From contig CP154956.1 in NCBI GenBank assembly GCA_039621445.1, forward strand, positions 59,405,178-59,469,177: a stretch of 64,000 bases of DNA, in the 5' to 3' direction. Source of the stretch: Euglena gracilis (taxonomy: Eukaryota; Euglenida; Euglenophyceae; Euglenales). Under the pieces are notes generated by a model that was given only the letters and a program-made list of their open reading frames with translations, had not been told where the DNA came from and searched no databases. Made by a program: the position numbers and the translations under genes. The stretch's first letter is position 1. Each line of letters starts with the position of its first letter. This document shows, piece after piece, positions 1-11,510 of the stretch.

Positions 1-149
1 GCCCAACCGCCCATAGCGTCAAAAAATGTGTTTTTCGACTTTTGGGTTTTCGACCCCCGTTCAAGTCCCGGTCGATCCTTGGTCGGGGGGGCGGTCCTTA
101 AGGGGCGGTCCTAAAGGAAAAAAAAACTTCCCGTCCCTTATGGACCGCC

Positions 150-205
150 CTGTATGTTTGTATGTATGTATGTATGTATGTATGTATGTATGTATGTATG
201 TATCT
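150..205. repeat. (TATG)n microsatellite
   Basis: About 13 copies of the TATG tetranucleotide. The flanking sequence (1-149 and 206-444) shows no convincing exon; open frames across it are short and contain the repeat. Confidence 0.9.
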
Positions 206-444
206 GTAATAGTTGTATATATACACACAGATATATTGCAAATACAGATATATGTGTATGTACATCATATTGGCGCTTCGCTCCGAAAACTGAGGAAACC
301 CCCGCCTCCAGCGGGGTACCAACTCGGTCCAACCACCAGCAACCTCGGGGAGAGCCCCGAAACCCCCGGGGTCTTAAAACATATTTACTGTGGAGATGCA
401 GGCAGGGTTTACCACAGGTTCGTGCTGTTTTTTGGGGGGTATAT

Positions 445-581
445 AAACAATTGCATGGTGTTGTCACTTCTGCCGCTATGGATTGGTCGTTCAGCCTCGC
501 CTGCCTCGTCGATGCCAAGGATCGTTTGCAGTGCATCTTTCAAGCCTCTTTTGCTTTCCTCATTGACCTCAAAATGTAGAC
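445..581 (-). CDS. possible internal exon, unknown protein
   Basis: On the minus strand a good acceptor (TCTCTTTTAG) is followed by an open stretch of about 45 codons with a protein-like composition: LHFEVNEESKRGL, then DALQTILGIDEAGEAER, then a short polar tail. Charged helical residues alternate with hydrophobics, unlike the surrounding repeat sequence. Possible donors are a GTGACA after the GGCAGA codons or GTTTAT near 437. No partner exon was found in either direction, so this may be one exon of a gene leaving the window on the left, or a chance frame. Function unknown. Confidence 0.3.
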
Positions 582-666
582 TAAAAGAGACAAAAGAAGC
601 CAAAGTACAAGAGGAATCACATATTTTGCCACGGAAAACAGAAAAACATGCGGGGTTTTGGAAACA

Positions 667-1032
667 TGAACAATCACGAACAATCACGAACCAGATCTCA
701 GGCTTCCTACTCTTGCTGACAATATGGCAAGTACAAAAATGGAGGACAAATATTCCATGACGACACAGAAGATGGTTTTTGCATTCGTTTTCTCGGCCCA
801 GTGCACTGAAACATGGCAAACACTGCGCCACATTTCCGAAGCTCTGACAAAAAAAGGGGAGAAAACAAGATAGATATGACACCGGGGCAGCACGCTTTTG
901 AGGAGTCATTTTGCCACGTCTCTTCCATGATCTTTTCTCTATGGTTGATTGAACAACACCGTCATTCTCAGAAGAATACTTTTCTCAAGGGTGACGAAAA
1001 CATCCGGTTCGTGATTGTTCGTGATTGTTCGT
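667..1032. repeat. foldback element with AACAATCACG repeat ends
   Basis: The left end carries two direct copies of GAACAATCAC, ending in GAACC (about 667-693). The right end (about 1003-1032) is the inverted counterpart, GGTTCGTGATTG followed by a second TTCGTGATTG. The arms are about 25 bp and the interior is not obviously palindromic. This is the layout of a small MITE or foldback element. No target duplication was recognised. Confidence 0.55.
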
Positions 1033-1439
1033 GGCACGAACCGGTGGGAAACCCTGGTGCATACCAATTATGGAATCAGAAACAACAAATGCACCAAACC
1101 AGGCACGAGGCAGGCACAACAGCAAACCTGCCCCGCCAACGTGGAAGGGCTCACAATAACGTGCAAACCAGGGACTGGCCGCCACCCAACCAATGGGCCT
1201 GTGAACAGCCACCGGATGAGGCGTCGTCCAAGCGAGAGGCCGAGGAGGAGCGCTGCCACGGCAGCCGTCAGCGTCGTCGAATTGATCGGCAGCCCTGCAA
1301 ACGGCAAAATCAATGCAGAAACTCTGTTTTGGAATCCAGCAACGAATGCACAAGAAATGGCATAGTTCACATGTCCATGGACATAAGAATTCCAAATCGA
1401 AAAAACAAAATACACACACACCCATCCCCTCATTGCCAG

Positions 1440-1730
1440 CAGTGAGATGGCCCAGGGTAGCGGGAACGGTCCGCCCCACAGCGGCGGGGCACGCTGGCTG
1501 GGCGGCCACCGATGGGCAGGGCAACGGCGGTGGCGACGGCCCACAGCGCCGGAGGCTGAGGACGGGCAGGGCGGCCCCGCCGGGGGGCGAGGGGCCTCTC
1601 CGCCATACGAGAGCTGAGAGAAGGGGAGAGGTGTAGTGGTGCGCCCAAAGTTGCTGACATTGGCAGAAAGGAAACTTTGAAAAAAAAATTGGGGGGAAAA
1701 GCGAGTCACTGGGGAGAGGGGAAAAAAACT
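1440..1730. repeat. GC-rich dispersed repeat, copy 1
   Basis: A GC-rich block ending in a shared tail (CAAAGTTGCTGACAT, then a run ending GTCACTG). It recurs at about 14790-14990 with the same order of motifs, including GGCGAGGGG-like blocks and the tail. On the minus strand both copies open with M-S-A-T-L and then proline/leucine-rich residues, but divergence and indels argue for a repeat rather than a gene. From 1731 to 2365 I see only C-rich low-complexity sequence. Confidence 0.55.
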
Positions 1731-2365
1731 AATCAAGTGTGCGCACATCTGACCGGCGCCGGGGCCGAAAACCACTGTGGGGTGTGATGGGGAAAACAAT
1801 ATTGCAAAAATATGGCAACTTTGCCAAAAATTGATGATCGACGTCATATATTCATTTGGTGATCCCTGGGGTGGGCACGAAAACCCACCTACCCACACCC
1901 CCACCCCCCCCCGACCACCCGCACACCACCCAAAATCCAGCCAAAATCGGCCGAAAACGCTGAAAATTCGATTCTGGCCCAGCCTTGCAAAAACCTGGCC
2001 CACTGACCCATGGCACACCTCACCCCCCGAGGGTGGGGCACTCCCCCGGGCCCCAACCCACCTACCCACTCTCAAAAGACCCATCCACCACACCCAGGAG
2101 GAGATCCACACACCACCCCGGGAGGAGGGGTCAAACAGGCGAGTCTGTGATTGAGGTAACTCTCTGTGCCTCGAAAGCTGGAAGCCATGAAATTCGAACT
2201 CATCCCAGGCAGAGTATTTGGATTTGAATATTTGCAAATATTTGCAAGAAATGCAATGGGATGAAAAAAATAATTGCAAGGATCACAAGAACGTCAAAAA
2301 GGAAATGTTTGGAGAAGTAAATTAAGGAAACGCTTGGGGAAACGTTTGTGGTAGATAGCAAATGC

Positions 2366-2367
<2 letters not shown>

Positions 2368-2401
<34 letters not shown>
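2368..2401. repeat. (CA)n dinucleotide repeat
   Basis: A run of about 17 CA units followed by a short CT run. From 2402 to 3180 no supported gene or named element is seen, only G- and C-run rich unique-looking sequence. Confidence 0.9.
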
Positions 2402-2403
<2 letters not shown>

Positions 2404-3187
2404 CTCTCTCTCTCTCTAAAGTGGCACAATTTGCACAAAGAATAACTTAAAACATGCTGTCCCACTGCAAAACAGTGCAGCAGGTTTCATGCTTGATCCT
2501 TGAAAGAAAGACACGTCTAAGGACACCCTAAAATGTTTTGTTCGATGGCTTCGCTTGATGGACCTGACTGGTATGTCCCTTTACTAGTAACCTGAAACCC
2601 TATGGTGGAATCCTACCCCCACCATCCCTTCTCGTATTCCAGAGCAGCAGGATTTTTAGCTGAAATATGAGGTTTAGGTGGGTGTCCCCCCCCTCCTCCT
2701 GGCCTCCCCAAGGCACGCAGTAGTTTTGGGTCGTTGGTTGGCCTCCCACTGGCAAGGTGGTCGACCAAGGTATCAGTGAGCGCTGGTTTTGCAGAGGGGG
2801 GGGTCTCCCCCCCAGAATGGAGAGGGGGGCCAGACCATTCTTTTTTTTGTACGGGGGGGAGGGGGCGGCCAATCTTTAAAAACTCCATTTTTTGGCTTTA
2901 AGCGCCGTTTCCAAAATTGCGCCCAATAATTATTCGATACAGCCCAGTTTGGTTCAAAATTTATGTCAACGGCATCTGGGGGGAGGTCCGCATATTGGCT
3001 TGGCTGGAAGGTGCTGGCTGGCTGAACCTCCCCGCCCCCCAAGCGTTAGAGGCCCCTCCGGCTCAAGAAGACCCGGCATAGAAAGAACTGCGGAAACTTG
3101 GTTTGTGATTTGAAGCTTGAAGACTGTTTTGAGAGCAGGCTCACGCCCCCATCCCCTGCAGTCGCTTCCAGCACCAATACCAGTACC

Positions 3188-3232
3188 AGTGTGTGTGTTT
3201 GTGTGCATGTGTGCGTGTGTGTGTGCGTGTGA
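3188..3232. repeat. (GT)n imperfect dinucleotide repeat
   Basis: An interrupted run of GT units with single GC interruptions. Confidence 0.85.
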
Positions 3233-3295
3233 GCAAAAACAAACCAGTCCAAAGACATGATGTGTGAAAAACAATCAAAAGCATGATGATGACTG

Positions 3296-4151
3296 CGGTC
3301 GGCTGCGGTCGGCTGCGTCCGGCTGCGGTCGGCAAAATATTCGGACATGGGTGGGGTCAGGCCAACAGAAAATGAGGATATATCTCGACCACTGTTGCCG
3401 ACTTTTGGCCACTTTCGGCTGCTCTTGGCTGCTTTTGGCCACTGCTGCAGACTTCTTGTCACTTTTTGCTGCCTTTGCCCATGTTTTCCTGCCTTTTGTT
3501 TACTTTTGGTCACTTTTTTGTTTTACCCACTTTTTGCTGTGTTTTGGCTGCTTTTGGCCAGCTTTTGCTTTTCTTCACCTCTTTTGACCACTTTTGGCCT
3601 CTTTTGCCCACTTTGACCACTTTTCTCTTCTTTTGGCACAAGATGGCCCAAAATGACCCAAAAGCAGAAAAAAATGGCCCACAATTACCAGAAGTGGGGG
3701 AAAAGTGGTCAAAAATGGTCAAAATAGGTCAAAATGGGTGAAATATGGTGGCAAATGGGCCAAAAGGGGACAAAAAGCGACCAAAAAATGGCCAAAGCAA
3801 AGCAGACAAAAAAAAATGGCCACAAAAAAAAAAAAAAACACCAAAAAAAAGACAAAAAAAAAAAAAACAAGAAAAAAAAAACAAAGCCAATCGTAACCAC
3901 ACCAAGAGAGGAACACTAGAAAGCCCCCAAAAAGCAGCCAAAAATGGCCAAAAGTGACAACGTGAGCCAGCTGAGCCAGAAATATCAAAATCTGGGGTAA
4001 AAATGAGCCTAATCCCTCATTCTCACTGAAAAATTGACATCAATAAAAAAAAGTTGCGCGGTCGGCTGCGGTCGGCTGCGGTCGGCAACCCACCTATGAC
4101 AGTCCTGAAACCCGCGGTCGGCGGTCGGCTGCGGTCGGCTGCGGTCGGCAT
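3296..4151. repeat. TTTTGGCCAC/AAAATGGCC low-complexity hairpin zone flanked by GGTCGGCTGC minisatellite
   Basis: Direct arrays of the 10-mer GGTCGGCTGC lie at about 3296-3341 and 4057-4151. Between them, 3385-3640 is built of degenerate CTTTTGGCCA units and 3640-3960 of the complementary AAAATGGCCA units, including A-runs of 13 or more. The two halves are near reverse complements and could form a long imperfect hairpin. The many overlapping open frames are by-products of the low complexity. From 4152 to 4456 nothing is recognised. Confidence 0.75.
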
Positions 4152-4456
4152 AGGTGTTTGGTGCCACCCAAAGCAAGCTGGAAAAAGCAAAGGGGGTGTG
4201 GCAATCACCCATCGACCCCGTTGAAATGCACCGGCAGAGCGTAGCTCAAAAGCAGATCACGTGGCATACCTACAGAAGGAGGGACGTTTTCAAATTGTTT
4301 GCCATAAACTTGATTTGCCAATTTTCAGCCTAGCAAGAGCTAACATCTGCCTAGATTCCCAACGGAAAGTAATGTGTAGAAAGAAATGGCATGACAGCAG
4401 TGGTGCCAACGGGGACCAAATGCAAGGCTGTGATCAACGCTATAAGTCAACTGTGA

Positions 4457-4960
4457 TCAACGCTTATTGATGTGGTACACCGGGTCCAGCCCATTCTCCG
4501 ACAGGAATTGCACCACCGCCTGCACCTTCTCCGGATGCAGACCCAATACGGTGGGGGCAGACCCCACACAGTCCCACTGTCACACTGCCCCCCCTGGGCA
4601 ACGATACACAAACAAAAGATTTGCTCATGATTTGCACCATCTGGGACTGCGTGTCCACAATGGAGCACCTTTGTCATCAGGCAGGCTGCAGCTGGAGTAC
4701 CAAAGTTTCTTATTACGGGTTTCCAGGGCATCAGAATTGGCACGAATGAGTAGCCGGGTTGATTTGTTCTGTGCTCCGCACCCATTGATGGGTGGACCCT
4801 GAACCAGCAATTCAGAACATGACAACAAATCCATCCTCACAACAAAACAAACAAAACAGAAATACCAGATACTACATACAACCTTTACCCGACTCCCAAC
4901 CACGTCGAACACACCAATCTTCCGAAAGAAAGCCACTGACTCAGGGGGGTCAACGACACA
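4457..4960 (-). CDS. mTERF-like repeat protein, fragment (three exons)
   Basis: Three minus-strand exons. Exon 1 (4960-4889, 24 codons) contains DPPESVAFFRKIGVFDVVG and ends at a GTAAAG donor. Exon 2 (4798-4669) follows a GGTTCAG acceptor in the same phase and contains STRLLIRANSDALETRNKKL and SLPDDK. Exon 3 (4576 to a TGA at 4457, or to a donor at 4480) contains SAPTVLGLHPEKVQAVVQFL and SENGLDP. Alternating P-x(2)-L and F-L/F-F helices with G-[VL] turns match the mTERF helical repeat, which binds nucleic acid in mitochondria or plastids. Exons 1-2 join in phase; the exon 2-3 phases do not reconcile, so an exon is missing or the locus is decayed. The N-terminus and any targeting peptide are not visible. 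Confidence 0.45.
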
Positions 4961-5139
4961 CTGTCTCACAAGTACGGGAAAACACCAATAAAAACCTGAG
5001 CAAATCTCAAAAGGAGAAGGCATCTAGCTTTGCTTAGCTATATATGAGCAAATTGTTAACCACCCCGATGCAAATTCAGCCATCTTTCACAGAAAATAAC
5101 GTTCAAAAATGCAATGATGCCACAGCGTATCAAGAACAA

Positions 5140-6300
5140 AATGCGAAAATTTGGCCAAAAAAATGGCCGAACCTCGGGCCAGGCGGGGAGTTGCGGGGAA
5201 ATCAAAATACCCTTCGATAGGGCATTTTAAGGGGCTTCAATTTAGGTCTCTGGACTTTTCCTTTGATTCCCGACCATTTTGAAAAATTTTAGAAAAATTG
5301 CTTTTTGACCAAAAAAATCGGCCGCAAACAGCAAAGCCAGAAGCCTGCCGTGCTGTTTTGGGCCGTAAATCGGCCATATTTCAGGCTAGGCAGGGAGTTA
5401 TGGGGAAATCAAAATACCATTAGATTGGGCATTTTAGGGGCTTCAATTCAGGCCTCCGGACTCTTCCTTTGATCTGGCTTCATTTCCGAGACATTTTGAA
5501 GAAGAAAAAAATTGATATTTTGACCAAACGGCCGCTTGGGGCGATGGCAGGGTTAGATATAAAGCAGGCAGGGGGGGACACCCCTTGGTTGCACTGAGGC
5601 TTCTTGTCTGTTTATGGCCGGCACTAAATTCGCTTCTGGCCCAGTTTGCTGTGTGATGAGTGGCCAGGGACCCCTTACACCAGTACTCTTGTGTTGATCC
5701 CCCTGGCCAGGTGAGTAACTTTGGGGTAATTCCCGCGCGGTTCGCCCCCCCCCCCCGGTCCAGCAGGGGGGGGGACACCCTCCGTAAAGTGGCGTGGCCC
5801 AGGTGACCGATTTTTGGCCCGCGCAGAGCGGCGGGGCCGAAAAAAATTGCTCCCCCAAAATCGGCCAAAAAGTACTTCTTTGGCGAGGCCCCCAAAAACA
5901 CCCAAAATGGCTTTTTTAATCAAAACTCCACTTGGGCTTTCATCGAGGCTGTTTCCAAAATTCCCAAACAAATTTTTCGGATCAGCCCAGATTGGGCCAA
6001 GCTTTATTTCAATGGTGCCCCGGGGGGAAGGCCCGCAGTTTGGATGCGAGCTCTAGGTGTTGGCTGGCTGAACTGCTGGCGGACATTGAAGGGACCAACC
6101 TAGGACAAGCTGTTTTTTTTTCCTTTTTTCTGAATATCTTGACAATGAAGCAAAATAATAATAAAAAATGTCCGGAGAGGAATAATGAAGCCCTTGGAAT
6201 GCCCTATCAAACCATGGTTTACGTTTCCCCCAACTCGTCGTGTAGTCCGAGTTAGGGCCATTTTTCGGCCCATTTTGGCCCACTTTAGCGGCAATTTTGG
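5140..6300. repeat. R1-type dispersed repeats, partial copies
   Basis: Two adjacent copies of the R1 core occur at about 5160-5290 and 5370-5520: a GGGAGTTGCGGGGAAATCAA-type block, then GGGGCTTCAATTTAGG, then TTTCCTTTGATT..GACATTTTGAAAA. From about 5555 to 5790 a C/G-run element contains GACACCCC blocks and a stretch related, inverted, to 23865-23935. The rest to 6300 carries AAAATGGCC-type R1 debris. 6301-6600 shows nothing recognisable. Confidence 0.6.
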
Positions 6301-6607
6301 ATAAACCTCGAGGTGATCAAGGTGGACTTCATTGATTGCATACCGAGGGAGGAGAAAGAACGACAAATTGTCCAGGAGAAAGATAAATTGTCATCAGCAG
6401 CAGCGTTTCTTTGGATGGCCTGATGACAATACACTCCCACCAGTTCGGTTGTGGTCAGCCATGATTACCTGGAGAAAAAGTGGCGGCCCATCTGATCGCA
6501 AATAGAAATACGTCGACCTTTGGTTTTCCGAATGGTTGGGAATGTGTGCCGCTGAAGTGGATGAATTTAGCAAAATGTAAAAGCGCAAACAGTTTGACAC
6601 TGTTCCG

Positions 6608-9410
6608 ACTTAGGCGGCCTAACTCGCACTTAGCTTTGAAAGTGACTGTAAATTTGCGCCAACGCGCAAAACCCCAAAAAAGTTTGGTTTTCGAACACCG
6701 TGGCCTGAGACTCATGACAGTCTGAAAATAGTGTCTCCCTGCACCCCAGGGCCTGGGGACGAAAGCAACGACTAGGAACTCCACGTTCCACGTGCACAGC
6801 GCTCCCGGGTCCCAGTGTGCATGAACACAAGTCAGCGGGTGATGAAACGAGGGGACTCCACTTACTCATTTGCGCTTTGGCGCAAATTTTTGAAATTACA
6901 AAAAATAAAACCATTTGCGCTTTGGCGCAAATTTTTGACTTTTTTGTAATTCAACACGTGGGTGACCATTGCCGCATTTGAACAATGATAACAACTTTTG
7001 AGTCAACATGTGTTTCCATTTGCGCCAAAGCGCAAGGGGTAGGCTCATGAAGGATGGAAATTTACGAGTTACCTTGCGCCAAAGCGCAAATAGAAATACA
7101 ATTTTTAAAATTGCAAAAGCAACATTGCTTGCGCCGAAGCGCAAATATAACTGTTTAAAACGTATCTCACAACGCAGGGAGAGAACGGCCCTGGTGGAGT
7201 AACAACACCAGAGGGGATGGAGCACAAAAATGTAGAACAGGGGGACGGAAGCCTACTCTCAGTCACGTTGACTTAAAACTGGTCAACATTGCGCGTCGGC
7301 GCAAGAGCCGCGTTGCTTTGACAATTTTAAAAGTGTATTTCTACTTGCGCTTTGGCGCAATATAACTCTTAAATTTCCATTCTTCATGAGCCTACCCATT
7401 GCGCTTTGGCGCAACAGTCATCAAGTTGTATTTTCCATTTTTATCACTGCGGGTGGAGAGAGCAGTCCTGGAAGCATCTCATCACCAGAGCGGACAGAGC
7501 TCAGATGGAGGGAATCCTTGCCTGGGACAGGAAGCCAACCCCCTGGTGTGTGAAAACAACCACCAACTGCTTAATATCCAAACGTGTCTTGTCCTATGCG
7601 TTGTAAACCCAACTTCCAGTGCCGGAGGTTCCTCCCACTTGCCTCGCAGTTAAGCGTGCCTGAGGGGCCCTTCTCTTTGGCCGACTTTTAAAAGTCGGAA
7701 AATACCTGTGTGGAAAAGAACAGGTACCAGATAAACCCTGGGAACCACAGCCGAGGAAACAGTTTTAGGCGTCGAAAGGGTGTTTTAAAGAAGCTCGTCA
7801 CCCCCCTTTCCTCGCCCAGGATTTGAAGCACAGAACTTTGGGGATGAGCGAATGGAATTGAGAAATTGAAATGGCCCATCAACAGCGGCGGAGAAGGGAA
7901 GACATGCTGACACACCTTTCTTCGGTATTTTGCAACCCACCAGACAGCCACATGCCACCAGGCAGATGGAGGCATTGTTCAGCAGAAAAAGCCTTTCTGT
8001 CAACATCCCCAAAAACCCCACTTTGTGCACCGAGTGCAAGGTCACTGAGGCACCACAGCCTACCGCCCACCATTCGTCTTATTGTAACAACCACTTCCTC
8101 CCCAGCACCTGAATAGTTCAAAAGCACCAACCCAGCTTCTGGCACAGCAGCGCACAAACCCTCCTCACCATTCTCCCCTATCCCCCACCTTCTCACACAG
8201 CACGAATGCATTCAAATACATCTGCCATTTAAAAGGACATTTGCGCTTAAGCGCAAATTTTTAGCTTGCGCTTAAGCGCAAATTAAAAATTTGCGCTTAA
8301 GCGCAAGCTAAAACAGAAGCCCCTGAGCTTATGGGAGTCCCTCTGATGTGTTACGGTGTGTCGGGGGCCCCTCTCTGCAACGGCCAGAGTGCGGCTTTGG
8401 TGAGGAAATACATTGCGCCGAAGCGCAAACCGTCATACAAAAACTGAGAAGTGCAAACACGCGGCTGACGTGTGATGTGGATGAACAAGCAGTGCATTAT
8501 GTAGGCATGTCCCTTGCGCTTCGCCGCCCCCCTTGTCTTATTGTAACACCACTTCCCTCCCCAGCCCTGATAGTTACCAAAGCACCACCGAAAAAAAAAG
8601 CAAAACAACAAAACACTCTGGCCATGCAGAGAGGGGCCCCCGACACACCGTAACACATCAGAGGGACTCCCATAAGCTCAGGGGCTTCTGTTTTAGCTTG
8701 CGCTTAAGCGCAAATTTTTAATTTGCGCTTAAGCGCAAGCTAAAAATTTGCGCTTAAGCGCAAATGTCCATAACCATTGCCTTCTGTGCCCGGCAGTGTG
8801 GGGCCTGGCGTTGCTCACCAGACGTTGGGAGAGGTCCCTAGGCTCGCCCTCAATCCCCCCAACCCCCCCAACCCCCCCCATCGGTACTTCCCGCTGCACC
8901 GCTCCTCGCGCTTCAAGCACCCAGGGATCACAACTCTGTGACATGCCGTTTTTTCCAACTTTTCACAACGTGCATGTAGAGTCCACCCTCTGGATGCCTC
9001 AGCAGCCAAACTCTTCACGGACATATCACAGAGCCAAAAAAGCCACAAAAAGGGCCAATTGTCACCTGGACTGTGTGACACCATCCGGGGAACACGGTCA
9101 AGGCTTCAAAAACGAGGGACTCGCAACGGGGGTTTCGGCCCATTTTTGGGAAAATTCACGTGTCCCGGCGGTCAAACCCAGGGTTTTGGACCTTTTTCAA
9201 AATGGTGCACAGGCTGAAAAACACCAAAATTGGGCCTGTTCCCCAGGTCCCAACATCGGAAAATGATGCACACGCCACCGTGGAGGGTCTCCGCGGAACC
9301 AGAGGGTCAAAAGGGTGGGTTCTACCGCCGGGTCTCAAAGAAATCGAAAATTTGCGCCAAAGCGCAAGCTAAAAATGAAAACCTTAAGTGCGAGTTAGGC
9401 CGCCTAAGTC
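6608..9410. mobile_element. PAL-1: 2.8-kb element packed with TTGCGCnnnnGCGCAA palindromes
   Basis: The ends are inverted copies: GACTTAGGCGGCC..CTCGCACTTA at 6608 and the exact complement ending GGCCGCCTAAGTC at 9410. The interior contains about 17 copies of a 16-bp palindrome, TTGCGC-N4-GCGCAA, with centres TTTG, CAAA, TTAA, TTCG, CGAA, CAAC or GTCG (near 6656, 6870, 6915, 7019, 7076, 7129, 7345, 7400, 8240, 8265, 8291, 8413, 8698, 8723, 8749 and 9351). A nested inverted repeat of about 120 bp (8330-8400 against 8625-8655 plus flanking palindromes) lies near the right side. No transposase frame is visible, so the element looks non-autonomous. A target duplication was not identified. Confidence 0.7.
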
Positions 9411-9599
9411 CGATGCATATCACACCAAGCCTCATCAATCAAGCTGGATTACCGGCTGGTTTGGAAAACACATTTGCAAAAATCACTGCTTTCACCCCCA
9501 ATGGGATCGAAAACGCAATATCCGCGTTCTTCATCAATCCACAATTGTGCCGTCGTGGCAAACCGGGATCACGTCGACCATTACTCATGCATCGGGGGT

Positions 9600-10400
9600 T
9601 CTTCGCTGAGAATTGGGAAGTGGGCATTTCCTTTTATTTTGCTTCATTTTCGAGATATTTTGAAAACATCGATTATTTTGACCCCGAAAGCAGCCCAAAA
9701 TGGCCCCTGAAATGGGCCAAAATGGGCCGAAAAAATGGCTGTAACTCGGGCTACACGAAGGTTTGGCAAAAAAAAGTAAACCATGGTTGGATATGGCATT
9801 CCAAGGGCTTCATTTTTGGCTTCATTTCATCATTCGGACATTTCCTTTGATTTTGCTTCATTGTTGAGATATTTTGAAAAAATCGATTTTTCGACTGAAA
9901 AACGGCCCAAAAAAATTCCCCAAAATGGCCGTTTTGGGCCGCAAAAGCGCGCCAGAACACGGGCCAGGCGTGTCGGCGGCCAAAATGGCGAACGGGGAGC
10001 AATAGAGGGCCTTTGGGGGTACATTTCGACAGACCGACACTTCCGGAAATAATATTTTCTCGAGATATCTTCCAAAAATCGATTTTTTGACCGATTTTTG
10101 GCCCTGGCGAAATAGCCGAGTCGGAAGAGGGGGCAATCCTACCCAGTTTGGACCCCTTTGCGGGTGTTATTCGGGCCTGGAGGGGAGTTAGGTGTCAAAT
10201 GGGGGTATCCGGAAACTAGAAATCCAATCGCTCGTGATTTAAAAATAATCCGGGAATGGAGCCGGAATCATGGTGATAATCCGCCGGTTCCCAAGGTGGC
10301 CCTGATTCGGGGGGGGGGGGGGTTGGGCCCCCCTTTTCCCCAGGGGTAAGCTTCGCTCTTACCCATAAAGGGACAAGGGCCCAGCGACCCCCCTCCCTGA
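9600..10400. repeat. R1 dispersed repeat, long copy
   Basis: The longest R1 copy. It has two internal TTTCCTTTGATTTTGCTTCA / GAGATATTTTGAAAA.. CGATTTTT modules, then an ACGGGCCAGG module, a GACCGACACTTCCGGAAATA module, CCTACCCAGTTTGGACC, GGCCTGGAGGGGAGTTAGG and a 3' end GTAAGCTTCGCTCTTACCC. The same order of modules, with 60-80 % identity by eye, recurs at 34920-35590, 47220-47870 and 54060-54700. No coding frame is shared, so it behaves as a long interspersed repeat of unknown type. Confidence 0.65.
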
Positions 10401-10910
10401 TAGTGCTGTGGGGCCCTTAGATCTGCGGGTCCAAACTGTACTCCACCCCCTGCCAGATGAATCGAGCGTCCAATGGTGCTGCACCCCCAAAACATAGCAA
10501 TTTGAAATGTGTGGTAGCTGGTGCAGCCCACCGCTGGCATCTTTTGCAACTGTGGAGAGGGGAAAGGGGGCGAATTCCCACCCGCACAACCCATGGAAGT
10601 TGTTTGAAGATGAACCAAATGACCGGAGTGCATCTCGCTAGCCTCAGAGTAGGACTTGACCAGGCAAAAGGGATGCTGTGCTGATAGGGCGGACCCAGCC
10701 CAATAGTACGACAGGGTCCAAACAGTGTGCACCCCCCGCCGCCGGAGGCAGCCGTCCAATAGTGCTGCGTGCAATACTATTTGGGAGGGGGGTTTTTATG
10801 GAAGTCAGTGTGCGCGCCGTCATGCGGGCCTCGTCGAAATCCATATCCGAGGTCTCATCCCCCTCCCTGACAGAAGACGGGGCCCCTCCTCCAAAGAAGA
10901 TATTCTGAAA
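10380..10910. repeat. R5 dispersed repeat, divergent copy
   Basis: Contains CCTCCCTGATAG, GGGTCCAAAC and CCGCCGGAGGCAGC blocks followed by AGTGCTGC and G-runs. It matches, in order but with gaps, 42045-42240; a shorter inverted relative lies at 13620-13800. The copy abuts the R1 end on the left and the CCHC frame on the right. Confidence 0.45.
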
Positions 10911-11283
10911 CCGACTTTATGGCGGTTGGAGGAGTGACCCTTGACACCGCGATGGCGTTGTCCAGGCTGGGGGGAACGAGAGACCCTGGACACTTGAATG
11001 AGTGGTGATCACTCGATTCACAGAGTGAACAACGAGACTTGTGGCGATATTTGGAACAAACAGGGACGTATTTCTTGCAAATGTAGGAATCCTGATTCGC
11101 AAAAGCGTATTCCGAGTCCGCGAGCCCCCCGTCAGCACGAGGTTCGGGTTCTTCCGCTTTTTCGTGCCAATTCTGGTGGTATGAGACCCCGGTCCCCGTT
11201 CCGGAATGGTCAGAATAACGGTGCTCCTCATGGTAGGTCACCCAGTGCCCCTGCCAAGAAGCGTGATTCCAATCGCGATTCAA
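10855..11283 (-). pseudogene. CCHC zinc-knuckle (gag-like) fragment, probable retroelement remnant
   Basis: A 142-codon minus-strand frame. Around codons 85-110 it reads YVPVCSKYRHKSRCSLC and then ESSDHHSFKC, giving the spacing C-x2-C-x4-H-x4-C of a retroviral-type CCHC zinc knuckle, preceded by a basic stretch. This motif binds single-stranded nucleic acid in Gag proteins of LTR retrotransposons and in some cellular RNA-binding proteins. No protease, reverse transcriptase or integrase motif and no LTR pair was found nearby, and the frame overlaps the R5 repeat at its end. Most likely a decayed Gag piece; a lone exon of a cellular CCHC protein is the alternative. Confidence 0.45.
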
Positions 11284-11394
11284 CGCGATCGCGATCTGCG
11301 AAGTGGATCATCGGAGACCTAAATTGAAGCCCTTACAATGCCCTATCTACCGGTATTTTGATTTCCTAGCCCGAATTTTGGCGAATTTACGGCC

Positions 11395-11510
11395 CAAAAC
11401 AGTGCGGCAGGCTTGCGGCTAAAATTGGACGTAACTCGGGCTAGACGGGGAGTTGCGGGGAAATCAAAATGGGCGTTGCAAGGTCTTCGATTTAGGTCTC
11501 CATCGACCAA
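11395..11510. repeat. R1 core, short copy
   Basis: GTAACTCGGGCTAGACGGGG, then GAGTTGCGGGGAAATCAAAA, then a TTCGATTTAGGTCTCC block: the same order as the R1 cores near 5160, 47250 and 47460. From 11511 to 12030 no gene or named repeat is recognised. Confidence 0.6.

Noticed and set aside
1068-2279. A 403-codon minus-strand frame
   Set aside because: It runs through the GC-rich dispersed repeat and C-run rich sequence, changes composition repeatedly, and has no recognisable domain or splice context.
6656-9367. Regularly spaced short palindromes resembling a CRISPR array
   Set aside because: Repeats are 16 bp with a variable centre, spacing ranges from tens to hundreds of bases, and the context is eukaryotic and transposon-like.
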